In this document: positions 7,884 to 16,276 of the stretch, in pieces
Numbering within the stretch: position 1 is the stretch's first letter
Layout: the number at the start of each line of letters is the position of its first letter
Assembly (NCBI RefSeq): GCF_039649665.1
Contig: NZ_JBDJAW010000012.1
Span: 62,001 to 126,000, forward strand
Origin: Microbispora sp. ZYX-F-249
GTDB lineage: Bacteria > Actinomycetota > Actinomycetes > Streptosporangiales > Streptosporangiaceae
Reading direction: 5' to 3'
DNA length: 64,000 bases
Position numbers and translations under genes: made by a program
Notes under the pieces: generated by a model
Told to the model about the DNA's origin: nothing
Databases searched by the model: none
What the model saw: only the letters and a program-made list of their open reading frames with translations

Positions 7884-10800
7884 ATGACCTCCTTGGCCAG
7901 GCTGAGCCTTGCCAACCGCACTCTCGTGATCATGATCGCGGTGGTGCTCGCGGGTTTCGGCTTGTTCGCGATCCCCTCGCTGAAGCAACAGCTCTTCCCG
8001 TCGCTGGAGTTCCCGGCGGCGTTCACGGTGGCGACGTATCCCGGTGCCGCTCCGGAGATCGTGGAGGAGCAGGTCACCAAGCCGATCGAGAGCGCGTTCC
8101 AGGGTATCGCCGGTGTCACCGACATCACCTCCACCTCGCGTGAGGGGATGTCGCAGGTGCAGGTGGCCTACGAGTTCGGCACCGACATCGACCAGATGGT
8201 CGGGAAGATGCAGCAGGCCGTGAGCCGGATCAAGGCGCAGCTTCCGGCCGACGTCGATCCGCAGGTGGTGGCGGGCAGCACCGACGACATCCCGGTCATG
8301 GCGATCGCGGTGGGCGACGGCGGCGACGAGCACGCCATGGTCGACAAGATCGAGAAGATCATGGTGCCGGAGCTGCAGTCGATCGAGGGCGTGCGCGACG
8401 TGACCGTCAGCGGCGCCCGTGAGCAGCGGGTCGTCATCACCCCCGACCAGGGCAGGCTCGCCCTGCTGGGGCTGTCGGCCGCGGCCATCCCCGACCTCCT
8501 GCGGGCCAACGGGGTGTCCATCCCGGCCGGCACCCTGGCCGAGGACGGCAAGTCGCTGACCGTGCAGATCGGTGACCCGGTGCGTACGGTGAAGGACCTC
8601 GAGAACCTCTACCTGACCCCCGCCGCCGCGCCCGCGGCGGGCCAGGGCGCCGCCGCCGGGCAGCGCGGCGGCGCGGGCGCGGGCCAGAGTGCGGGGCAGA
8701 GTGCGGGGCAGGGCGCGGGGCAGGGCGCGGCAGGACAGGCGGCGCAGGCGCGGGCCGCCGCGGCCCGGCCGAAGCCGGTCAAGCTCGGCTCCGTGGCCGA
8801 CATCAAGGTCGAGGACGCCGTCGCGACCACGCTCACCCGGACCAACGGCACCCCGACCCTGGGCGTGTCGGTCACGATGGTGCCCGACGGCAACGCCGTG
8901 CAGATCTCCCACGACGTGAACGACGCCCTGCCGGACCTGACCCGCGCCCTCGGCGACACCGCCGAGCTGACGGTGGTGTTCGACCAGGCGCCGTACGTCG
9001 AGCGGTCCATCGAGGACCTCACGACCGAGGGGCTGCTGGGCCTGGCGTTCGCCGTGCTCGTCATCCTGGTGTTCCTGCTCTCGGTCCGCTCGACCCTGGT
9101 CACGGCGGTGTCGATCCCGATGTCGGTGGTGATCGCGCTGATCGCGCTGTGGATCGGCGACTACTCGCTGAACCTGCTGACGCTGGGGGCGCTGACGATC
9201 GCCGTGGGCCGGGTGGTCGACGACTCGATCGTGGTGCTGGAGAACATCAAGCGCCATCTCGCCTACGGCGAGGAGAAGCGGCGGGCGATCCTCACGGCCG
9301 TGCGCGAGGTGTCCGGCGCGGTGACCGCTTCCACGCTCACCACGGTGGCGGTGTTCCTGCCGATCGCCTTCGTCGGCGGAATGGTGGGGCAGTTGTTCAG
9401 CCCGTTCGCGATCACGGTGACCGTGGCGCTGCTGGCGTCGCTGCTGGTCTCTCTGACCGTCATCCCGGTGCTGGCGTACTGGTTCCTGAAGGCGCCGGCG
9501 CTCACGCCGCAGGAGGCGCAGGCCGTACGCGAGGACGCCGAGCGCAGGGAGCTGCGCAGCCCGCTGCAGCGGATCTACCTGCCGGTGCTGCGTTTCGCGA
9601 CCCGGCGGCGTCTGGTCACGGTGCTGATCGGGGTGGTGGTGTTCGCGGCCACGATGGCGCTGGCGCCGAATCTGAAGACGAACTTCCTCGACAACTCGGG
9701 CAACGACACCACGCAGATCAGTCAGCGGATGCCGGCCGGGACCGACCTGGCGACCACCGACGCGGCGGCCAAGAAGATCGAGGAGGTGCTGGCGGCCGAC
9801 GGGGGCGTGAAGTCCTATCAGGTGACGGTCGGCGGCGGGAACCGCTTCCTCGGGGGGCTCGGCGGCGCCGCCGACCGGGCGTCGTTCTCGGTGACGCTGA
9901 AGGAGGGCGTGGACACGTCCGCCCTGGAGGAGCGGCTCCGGGAGCGGCTGAAGGGCCTGACGGGGGTCGGCGACGTCACGGTCGGCGGCAACGGCGGCGG
10001 GTTCAACTCCGACCAGGTGCAGGTCATCGTGCAGGGCTCGGACCAGGCCGCGTTGAAGACGGCGGCCACCGCGGTACGCGACGCGATGGCCGGGGTGGAC
10101 GGGCTGCGGGACGTCGCCTCCAACCTGGAGGACAGCGTTCCCCGGGTCGAGGTGCACGTGGATCGGGAGAAGGCCGCCGCCCGGGGCCTGACCGAGGCCG
10201 GGATCGGGCAGCTGGTCGCGCAGGCGTTCCGCGGCGCGCCGGTCGGCTCGATCGACGTCGACGGCCGCTCCAGCGACGTGATCCTGCGGGCCGGCGGTGA
10301 CGCGCCGGAGGACGTCGCGGCGATCGGGAAGCTCGCGATTCCCACGGCGGCGGGCCTGGTGAAGCTCGGTGACGTCGCCGACGTGGTGAAGGCCGACGGG
10401 CCGACCCAGATCACCCGTCAGGACGGCGACCGCACCGCGACGGTGTCGGGCACCGCCGACGCCTCCGATCTGGGGGCGATCACCGCGAAGGTCACCGACA
10501 CGCTGAAGACGCTGACGCTGCCGGCGGGGGTGACGTACAAGATCGGTGGCGCGAGCTCCGACCAGCAGGAGGCGTTCGCCGATCTGGGGCTGGCCATGCT
10601 GCTCGCGGTGGCGATCGTCTTCATGATCATGGTGGCGACGTTCCGCAGCCTGGTGCAGCCGCTGATCCTGCTGGTGTCGATCCCGTTCGCGGCGACCGGC
10701 GCGATCGGGCTGCTGCTGGCCACCGACACGGCGCTCGGCGTGCCCGCCCTGATCGGCATGCTGATGCTGATCGGCATCGTCGTCACCAACGCGATCGTGC

Positions 10801-11156
10801 TGATCGACCTGATCAACCAGTACCGCGAGCAGGGGCTGGGCGTGGTGGAGGCGGTCGTGGAGGGCGGCCGGCGGCGGCTTCGCCCCATCCTGATGACCGC
10901 GATCGCGACGATCTGCGCGCTCACCCCGATGGCACTGGGCGTGACCGGTTCCGGTGGGTTCATCTCCCAGCCGCTGGCCATCGTCGTGATCGGCGGCCTG
11001 ATCTCCTCGACGCTGCTCACGCTGGTGCTGGTGCCGACGCTCTACACCATGGTGGAGCGGCTCAAGGAGCGCATGCGCCGTACGCCGAAGCCGCCCGCGC
11101 AGGGCGAGGGCGACCTGACCGTGTACGACAAGGAGGCCCTCGAACCGGCCAAGTGA
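7884..11156 (+). CDS. RND superfamily efflux transporter
   Basis: A 1090-residue inner-membrane proton-driven transporter of the AcrB/HAE1-like RND family. TM1 is near residues 10-32 and a long extracytoplasmic domain follows. TM2-TM6 cover about 385-545, another loop domain follows, and TM7-TM12 form the C-terminal half. The proton-relay pair is Asp446-Asp447 in GRVVDDSIVVLEN, equivalent to the AcrB pair. A low-complexity Gly/Ala/Gln insert lies near 248-295. ATG 7884 is preferred to 7869 because AGGAG precedes it. No membrane-fusion or outer-membrane partner is encoded nearby, as expected in a monoderm. The divergent MarR gene probably regulates it. The cargo is unknown. Confidence 0.93.
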   Translation: MTSLARLSLANRTLVIMIAVVLAGFGLFAIPSLKQQLFPSLEFPAAFTVATYPGAAPEIVEEQVTKPIESAFQGIAGVTDITSTSREGMSQVQVAYEFGTDIDQMVGKMQQAVSRIKAQLPADVDPQVVAGSTDDIPVMAIAVGDGGDEHAMVDKIEKIMVPELQSIEGVRDVTVSGAREQRVVITPDQGRLALLGLSAAAIPDLLRANGVSIPAGTLAEDGKSLTVQIGDPVRTVKDLENLYLTPAAAPAAGQGAAAGQRGGAGAGQSAGQSAGQGAGQGAAGQAAQARAAAARPKPVKLGSVADIKVEDAVATTLTRTNGTPTLGVSVTMVPDGNAVQISHDVNDALPDLTRALGDTAELTVVFDQAPYVERSIEDLTTEGLLGLAFAVLVILVFLLSVRSTLVTAVSIPMSVVIALIALWIGDYSLNLLTLGALTIAVGRVVDDSIVVLENIKRHLAYGEEKRRAILTAVREVSGAVTASTLTTVAVFLPIAFVGGMVGQLFSPFAITVTVALLASLLVSLTVIPVLAYWFLKAPALTPQEAQAVREDAERRELRSPLQRIYLPVLRFATRRRLVTVLIGVVVFAATMALAPNLKTNFLDNSGNDTTQISQRMPAGTDLATTDAAAKKIEEVLAADGGVKSYQVTVGGGNRFLGGLGGAADRASFSVTLKEGVDTSALEERLRERLKGLTGVGDVTVGGNGGGFNSDQVQVIVQGSDQAALKTAATAVRDAMAGVDGLRDVASNLEDSVPRVEVHVDREKAAARGLTEAGIGQLVAQAFRGAPVGSIDVDGRSSDVILRAGGDAPEDVAAIGKLAIPTAAGLVKLGDVADVVKADGPTQITRQDGDRTATVSGTADASDLGAITAKVTDTLKTLTLPAGVTYKIGGASSDQQEAFADLGLAMLLAVAIVFMIMVATFRSLVQPLILLVSIPFAATGAIGLLLATDTALGVPALIGMLMLIGIVVTNAIVLIDLINQYREQGLGVVEAVVEGGRRRLRPILMTAIATICALTPMALGVTGSGGFISQPLAIVVIGGLISSTLLTLVLVPTLYTMVERLKERMRRTPKPPAQGEGDLTVYDKEALEPAK
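8685..8732 (+). repeat. 12-bp tandem repeat inside the RND gene
   Basis: Four in-frame 12-bp units (two of CAGAGTGCGGGG, then CAGGGCGCGGGG and a variant) encode QSAG QSAG QGAG QGAA in the extracytoplasmic loop. Unit loss or gain would keep frame, so loop length can vary between strains. Confidence 0.85.
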
Positions 11157-11177
11157 TCCCGTTCGATCGGGTGTGCC

Positions 11178-11216
11178 GCCCGCCGCCCGTACCGGTGATC
11201 GGTACGGGCGGCGGGC
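11178..11216 (+). terminator. Strong hairpin terminator after the RND gene
   Basis: A 17-bp perfect stem (11178-11194 with 11200-11216, core CCCGTACCG) with a 5-base loop GTGAT starts 22 bp after the RND stop. There is no U-run, as is usual for actinobacterial terminators. Confidence 0.8.
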
Positions 11217-11301
11217 GAAGCGCGTGTCCGAGCCCGTGCGAGCCCGTGGGAGCACGGTGAATTCGGCCCCGCTCGCGGCTTCATCTGAAGATAATCGGCG
11301 G

Positions 11302-12327
11302 GTGTCCCCCGTTCCCGATGCCGTCACGACGAGCGACCACGGCCGGCCTGGACGGCAAAGCCGTGCCCGGGGATGTGCGCTGACCGCTCTGGCGTGGGCG
11401 CTGGGCGCGCTGGGGCTGTTGCTGTCCTTCAGCGGCTACGCGCTGTACAAGGCCCTTGTGTCCGAGGCGGATGGCGATGTGGCACGCCTCCCGGTGTGCG
11501 TAAGTTTGCTGATCGTGGCCGCGGTCCTCGTCACCGGGATTCTGCTCTTCGCCGGCAGCGGCGGCCTGTTGAAACGGGGAAGGCGGCACCGCCATCGGGT
11601 CATCCCCTCCTTCGACGAGCTCGTGGGGGAGCGCTATCTGCTCTACCTGCGGCCCTTCTTCATCGACCCCCTTATGGCCCTGCCGCCGGCCGAGGCCCCG
11701 GGCTGGCAGTCCCGCTCGCCCTTCGAGCTTCCGGGGCTCACACAGGAGGAGTTCCTGGTGCGTCAGTTCCGCGGGCTCGGCCGCATCGTCGCGATCGGGC
11801 AACCCGGCGAGCGTCTACCGGAGATCGGGGCGGAGCGCGGCTATCTGCCCGCCGCCGACGACTGGCAGGAGTCGGTGAGCAGGCTGCTGCGGGGCGCGCA
11901 CGCGGTGATCATCACGGCGTCCCCGGGCCCGGGGACGATGTGGGAGTTCACCGAGGCGGTGCGCACCGTCGCACCTGCCCGGCTGCTGGTGCTCGTTTAC
12001 GGCGACGAGGACTACCGCGCCTTCCGGGAGGGCGTCGCGCAGGAGTACGCGACGAGGTCGTCCGCCGAGGCGGCCGGCGCCGAGTGGCCACCGCTACCGC
12101 GATTGCCGGACATCCCGCCCGCTCCGCCCGCCAAGGGGCTCCCGTGGGACTTCCCCCTCGAAGGAATTCTGTCCTTCGACCACCGATGGCGTCCGCGGTT
12201 CACGCGATTCCCGACGGCCGTACCGCGGATGCGGCACGTCTGGACCATTCGCCGGCTGGTACGGCGCGAGCTCAAGCCGGTTCTGGACCAGGTGTCGCGG
12301 TTGCCCCCGGCGCCCTCGCTCACGTAA
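11302..12327 (+). CDS. Membrane-anchored protein with TIR/SLOG-like cytoplasmic domain
   Basis: A 341-residue protein. Two transmembrane helices (about residues 24-46, ALTALAWALGALGLLLSF, and 62-84, VSLLIVAAVLVTGILLF) precede a cytoplasmic alpha/beta domain. That domain has the pattern ERYLLYLRPFFID, GRIVAIGQPGE, DDWQESVSRLLRGAHAVII and SPGPGTMWEFTEAV. The pattern occurs in a widespread uncharacterised bacterial family that I compare with TIR/SLOG nucleotide-binding folds; MWEFTE fits a WxxxE motif, but this may be chance. GTG 11302 is chosen because GATAAT (11290-11295) ends 6 bases before it and a longer frame would start inside the terminator stem. No partner gene is evident. Confidence 0.7.
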   Translation: MSPVPDAVTTSDHGRPGRQSRARGCALTALAWALGALGLLLSFSGYALYKALVSEADGDVARLPVCVSLLIVAAVLVTGILLFAGSGGLLKRGRRHRHRVIPSFDELVGERYLLYLRPFFIDPLMALPPAEAPGWQSRSPFELPGLTQEEFLVRQFRGLGRIVAIGQPGERLPEIGAERGYLPAADDWQESVSRLLRGAHAVIITASPGPGTMWEFTEAVRTVAPARLLVLVYGDEDYRAFREGVAQEYATRSSAEAAGAEWPPLPRLPDIPPAPPAKGLPWDFPLEGILSFDHRWRPRFTRFPTAVPRMRHVWTIRRLVRRELKPVLDQVSRLPPAPSLT

Positions 12328-12407
12328 GTGGCCCTGATCGTCCTGAACGCGGCGCCGCATGTGCGTGTGCGTGGAGGGGCGATGCGGGGGGAGGATCGGG
12401 CCGGCGT

Positions 12408-13013
12408 TCAACCGCCGAGGGCGCGCTTTTGCGGGTGGATCGCCTCACCGCGGGCGAGCATGTCGACGAACTGGGTGATACGGCGGGCTCGGGTCTCGGC
12501 GCGTTTGGCGTTCGCGATCCGATAGAGGACGGCGTAGCGGTTCTGGGAGGTGAGAATGTCGAACATCGCTTGCGCCTGGGGGTTCGCGGCCAATGCGGCG
12601 GCCAGGTCGGCTGGTACCTCGATGCCGGCTTGTCCCGCGTAGGCCGTGTCCCAGCGGCCGTCGGCCTTGGCGCGTTCGACCTCGGTCATTCCGGCCGGAT
12701 GCATGCGGCCCTCGCCGATCAGACGGGTGACGATGGAGACGTTCCGCGCTGACCAGGGACTCCGCCTTCCGCGAGGGGTGAAGCGCCGGCAGAAGGTGCT
12801 CTCATCCCGCCGTCGTAGCCGGCCATCGATCCAGCCGTGGCACAGCGCTTCGTCGAGCGCCTGGTCATAGGTCAGGCTGGTGGGCCGGGTCGTGTTCTGC
12901 TTGGCGAGGACCAGCCACACCCCTGCCGAGCTGTCGTGGTGCCTGCCGAGCCACTCCCGCCAGGCTCGGGCATCGGTGAGGGTCAGTTCCGGTGGTTCGT
13001 CGCTCATCGTCAT
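12408..13013 (-). CDS. YdeI/OmpD-associated family protein
   Basis: A 201-residue protein of the YdeI family (bacteriocin-protection/OmpD-associated domain, PF13376). The N-terminal LTLTDARAWREWLGRHHDSS and WLVLAKQNTT, then YDQALDEALCHGWIDG and FCRRFTPRGRRSPWSARN, are the family signature. The C-terminal RRITQFVDMLARGE closes the domain. The biochemical role is not known. ATG 13013 (AGGGG before it) is preferred to 13064, because the latter lies inside an operator-like palindrome. It is divergent from the WYL regulator. Confidence 0.85.
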   Translation of the reverse strand: MTMSDEPPELTLTDARAWREWLGRHHDSSAGVWLVLAKQNTTRPTSLTYDQALDEALCHGWIDGRLRRRDESTFCRRFTPRGRRSPWSARNVSIVTRLIGEGRMHPAGMTEVERAKADGRWDTAYAGQAGIEVPADLAAALAANPQAQAMFDILTSQNRYAVLYRIANAKRAETRARRITQFVDMLARGEAIHPQKRALGG

Positions 13014-13058
13014 GCGCCCCTGATGATCATCGAAGGCATGGAGGAGGTCGGAGTTCTC

Positions 13059-13087
13059 GGTCATGCCGGCGACGTTACGGCATGACC
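13059..13087. promoter_or_regulatory. Perfect inverted repeat between ydeI-like and WYL genes
   Basis: GGTCATGCCG (13059-13068) is matched by CGGCATGACC (13078-13087) across a 9-base spacer. Both arms are perfect. The site lies in the divergent intergenic region and is the likely operator for the WYL regulator. Confidence 0.7.
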
Positions 13088-13127
13088 CGGTCAGAAACGG
13101 TCCTGGTTGTCGAGCAGACTGTCAGCC

Positions 13128-14078
13128 ATGGTCAACACCTCGGCGCGGCTGCTGCGGCTGCTGTCTTTGCTGTCGACGCGGCAGTCCTGGACGTGCGCTG
13201 ATCTGGCCGCCCAGCTGGAGATCACCGAACGGACGGTTCGCCGGGACATCGCCCGGCTACGTGAACTCGGCTACGGCGTCGAATCGGAGATGGGCCCTTG
13301 GGGCGGCTACCGCCTCGGGCCCGGAACCAGCATGCCGCCACTGATGCTTGACGAGGAGGAGGCCCTCGCGGTCGCTGTCGGGCTGCGCACCGCCGCCTTC
13401 AGCGGAGTCTCCGGCAGCGACCAGGCAGCCCTGTCGGCGCTGCTGAAACTCCGCCAGGTGCTGCCGGCCAGGATCGCAGGCCGGCTCGGCGAGCTGGACG
13501 CCGCGTTCACCCACACCGCACGACCCGACGACGGCCAGATCTCCCCCGCGCTGCTGCTCGGCCTGGCCACCGCGTGCCGGCGAGGCGAACGCACCCGGTT
13601 GACCTACCGTGACGGGGCCGGAACGACGTCCGCCCGACGGGTAGCCCCCTACCGGCTCATCTACACAGGCCGCCGCTGGTATCTCCTCGCCTATGACCTG
13701 ACGCGGCAGGACTGGCGCACCTTCCGTACCGATCGCATCGTCGATGCCGCAGCCATCGGGCAGGCCGCTGCCCTGCCCGACCCGCCCGATCCGGAACGGA
13801 TGGTCGGCACGGGCATCGCGCTGAGGCCCTACCCGGTGCGGGTGACGATCCGCCTGGCCGTACCGGCCGATGAGGCCCGCAGGCTGGTGCCGCCAACGGT
13901 CGGCGTCCACCATCCGGACGGCGATGACGCCACGATCATCGACATCGGCGGGCCTGACGCCGACGGCCTGGCCCGGTATCTGCTCAGCCTCGGCCGACCC
14001 CTCCGGATACTGCACCCGGAAGAGGTCCGCCAGGCATTCCTGGCCCGCACACGACAACTCCTCGAGGACAACCAGTAA
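13128..14078 (+). CDS. WYL domain-containing HTH regulator
   Basis: A 316-residue YafY/DeoR-type regulator. The N-terminal helix-turn-helix (TSARLLRLLSLLSTRQSWTC, then ITERTVRRDIARLRELGY) binds DNA. A central WYL ligand-sensing domain follows, with YRDGAGTTSARRVAPYRLIYTGRRWYLLAYDLTRQDWRTFRTDRI split over residues 160-210, and then the C-terminal WCX region. ATG 13128 is preferred to 13107; CAGACT at 13115-13120 ends 7 bases before it, which fits a leaderless message. It is divergent from the YdeI-like gene. A paralogue with the same architecture lies at 58127. Confidence 0.92.
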   Translation: MVNTSARLLRLLSLLSTRQSWTCADLAAQLEITERTVRRDIARLRELGYGVESEMGPWGGYRLGPGTSMPPLMLDEEEALAVAVGLRTAAFSGVSGSDQAALSALLKLRQVLPARIAGRLGELDAAFTHTARPDDGQISPALLLGLATACRRGERTRLTYRDGAGTTSARRVAPYRLIYTGRRWYLLAYDLTRQDWRTFRTDRIVDAAAIGQAAALPDPPDPERMVGTGIALRPYPVRVTIRLAVPADEARRLVPPTVGVHHPDGDDATIIDIGGPDADGLARYLLSLGRPLRILHPEEVRQAFLARTRQLLEDNQ

Positions 14079-14211
14079 CCCGCCGCGATGCGCACCCGCG
14101 GGGGCATGGCCGTCGGCCGCGCCGGCGTCTCCCGCATCGTGGCCGCCCGGGACGTCTGGGGACGTCGGGGGACGCCGGGACGCCGTAAGGGCGGACTCAA
14201 CCGCGAAGAGA

Positions 14212-14233
14212 TGTTTGCGAAGAACTGTTTGCG
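14212..14233 (+). promoter_or_regulatory. Direct-repeat operator/promoter of the ArsR-MFS operon
   Basis: Two copies of TGTTTGCG (14212-14219 and 14226-14233) are spaced 14 bp apart and followed by a TTTATT -10-like box (14235-14240) 8 bases before the ATG. The position suggests binding by the encoded ArsR-type regulator. Confidence 0.55.
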
Positions 14234-14248
14234 GTTTATTGTGGTGGC

Positions 14249-14878
14249 ATGCCCGATCATGCTGAGACGCCTTACTCTCCGGCCGCGCAGGACGCGGTCG
14301 TCCTGGACGCGAAGGGGCTGCGCGCGCTCGCGCATCCGGTGCGGGTGCAGGTGGTGGGCCTGCTGCGCAAGCACGGCCCGTCGACGGCCACCCGGCTCGC
14401 CGAGCTGCTGAACATCAACTCCGGCGCGGCCAGCTACCACCTGCGCCGGCTCGCCGCCGCGGGCTTCGTCGAGGAGGACACCGGGCGCGGGAACGCCCGC
14501 GAGCGCTGGTGGCGCGCGGCCCACATGTCGACCTGGCTCAACGACCCGGACCTGATCGAGCGGGAGCCCGAGGCGACGCTGGCGTACCTGCAGTCGGTCG
14601 CCGCCACCCACACCCTGCGCGTCCAGCGGGCGATCAACGAGCTCCAGACGATGCCGCCCGCGTGGCGGGACGCGACCGACATGAGCGACTGGGGGCTGCG
14701 GCTGACCCCGCAGGAGGCCACCGCCCTGCGGGAGGAGTTGTGGGCGGTCGTCACCCGGCACCGCAGGGACACCCCGGAGGCGGGTGGCGCCCCGGCGGAC
14801 GCCGAACGCGTGACGGTGATCGTGCACATATTGCCCGAGCTGGACACGTCCGCCGCGCCGGAAGACGACGAGCGATGA
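14249..14878 (+). CDS. ArsR-type winged-helix regulator
   Basis: A 209-residue regulator. LDAKGLRALAHPVRVQVVGLL, the recognition helix NINSGAASYHLRRLAAAGFV and the wing DTGRGNARERWWRA (residues 20-95) form the ArsR/HTH_20 domain. The C-terminal helical region has no metal-binding Cys pairs, so a metal sensor is unlikely. Its stop overlaps the start of the MFS gene (ATGA at 14875-14878), giving the common actinomycete ArsR-MFS operon in which the repressor controls the exporter. The short -10 to ATG distance suggests a leaderless message. Confidence 0.92.
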   Translation: MPDHAETPYSPAAQDAVVLDAKGLRALAHPVRVQVVGLLRKHGPSTATRLAELLNINSGAASYHLRRLAAAGFVEEDTGRGNARERWWRAAHMSTWLNDPDLIEREPEATLAYLQSVAATHTLRVQRAINELQTMPPAWRDATDMSDWGLRLTPQEATALREELWAVVTRHRRDTPEAGGAPADAERVTVIVHILPELDTSAAPEDDER

Positions 14879-16200
14879 CGGGGGAGGACACGATCACCGC
14901 CGCTCCGTCCCGCGTCGGCGGGCTGCGCCCACTGGGCGGGCTGCTGGCGGCCATGGCGGTCGCGCTGACCGGCACCCGCGTGTCGGCCATCGCACTGCCG
15001 TGGTTCGTCCTGGTCACGACCGGCAGCGCCACCCAGACCGGGCTGGTGGCCTTCTGTGAGATGACTCCCTACGTGGTGGTCAAGGCGCTGACCGGGCCGC
15101 TGGTGGACCGGGCCGGACCGCGGGTGATCTCCTGGAGCACCGACGCGGCCAGCGCGGCCGCCGCCGGCGCCGTGCCCCTGCTGCACGCGACGGGCCTGCT
15201 GTCCTTCCCGGTGCTGCTCGCCCTGGTCGCGGTCATCGGCGCCGTACGCGGCCCCGGCGACCTGGCCAAGGAGATCATGGTCCCGGAGGCGGCCGAGCGC
15301 GCCGGCGTGCCGCTGGAGCGGGCCACCGGCCTGTCCGGCGTGACCGAGCGGCTGGCCTCGACCCTCGGACCGGCGGCCGGCGGCTTCATGGTGGCGTTGC
15401 TGGGACCGCTGACCGGCCTGGTCCTCAACGCCGTGTGCTTCGCCCTCGGGTCCCTGATCATCGCGCTCGCCCTGCCGCGCGGCATGGGACGCCCCGCGGA
15501 GGCGGAACGGGCTTCGCCCGCCTCCGGCTACTGGCGGCGTTTCGGCGAGGGCTTCGCCTTCCTGCGGGGGGAGCCGCTGCTGCTCACCGTCATCGTCATG
15601 GTCGGGATCACCAACCTGCTGGACGCGGCGTTCAACACCGTCCTGCTGCCCGTGTGGGCCCAGCGGTCCGGCAACGGCCCGACCGCGATCGGCCTGAGCA
15701 ACGGCGTGTGGAGCGCCGCCGCGGTCGCCGGCAGCCTGGTCGCCGCGGCCGTCGCGCACCGGATGCCGCGCCGGGTGGTGTTCTTCGCGGGGTTCCTGCT
15801 CGCCGGAGCGCCGCGGTTCCTGGTCCTCGCGGCCGACGCGCCGATGTGGGTGGTCCTGGCGGTGTTCGCCGGAAGCGGGGCCGGCGGCGGCTTCCTCAAC
15901 CCGATCCTGGGGGCGATCGCCTTCGAACGGGTGCCGCCCGGCCTGCGCGGCCGCGTCAACGCCCTGGGCGACTCGATGGCGTGGGCGGGCATCCCCCTCG
16001 GCGGGCTGATCGCGGGAGCGGTCGTGGTCACGTCGGGGCTCGTCCCGGCGCTGCTGATCGCCGGCGCCGCGTACTTCCTGACCACCAACCTGGCCGCGCT
16101 GCTGCCGCAGTGGCGTGAGATGGACCGCCTGCGCGGCCGGGGCGCGCGGCAGCGGGCGGCCGAGCCCGGCGCCCGGCCCGTCGGCAGCGACGTCCGGTGA
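14875..16200 (+). CDS. MFS transporter
   Basis: A 441-residue twelve-helix major facilitator protein of the MFS_3/EntS-like type. Loop 2-3 reads LTGPLVDRAGPRVISWSTDA, the cytoplasmic signature of drug-proton antiporters, and helices alternate with short loops through to LLPQWREM. The central loop is near residue 210 (RGMGRPAEAERASPASGYW). The start overlaps the ArsR gene by 4 bases, so translation is coupled. It is probably an exporter of a drug, siderophore or metabolite sensed by the upstream regulator. Confidence 0.92.
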   Translation: MTGEDTITAAPSRVGGLRPLGGLLAAMAVALTGTRVSAIALPWFVLVTTGSATQTGLVAFCEMTPYVVVKALTGPLVDRAGPRVISWSTDAASAAAAGAVPLLHATGLLSFPVLLALVAVIGAVRGPGDLAKEIMVPEAAERAGVPLERATGLSGVTERLASTLGPAAGGFMVALLGPLTGLVLNAVCFALGSLIIALALPRGMGRPAEAERASPASGYWRRFGEGFAFLRGEPLLLTVIVMVGITNLLDAAFNTVLLPVWAQRSGNGPTAIGLSNGVWSAAAVAGSLVAAAVAHRMPRRVVFFAGFLLAGAPRFLVLAADAPMWVVLAVFAGSGAGGGFLNPILGAIAFERVPPGLRGRVNALGDSMAWAGIPLGGLIAGAVVVTSGLVPALLIAGAAYFLTTNLAALLPQWREMDRLRGRGARQRAAEPGARPVGSDVR

Positions 16201-16276
16201 CGCGCCGGCGTGCGCGGATGCGTGGCCCGGCACCTGCGCACGGCCGGGCGTCGCGGGCTCAATAGACTGGGCCAAC

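Noticed and set aside
7872-11327. Open frame of 1151 codons antisense to the RND gene
   Set aside because: It is a GC-skew shadow of the transporter gene: composition is Arg/His/Gln-rich, with no domain.
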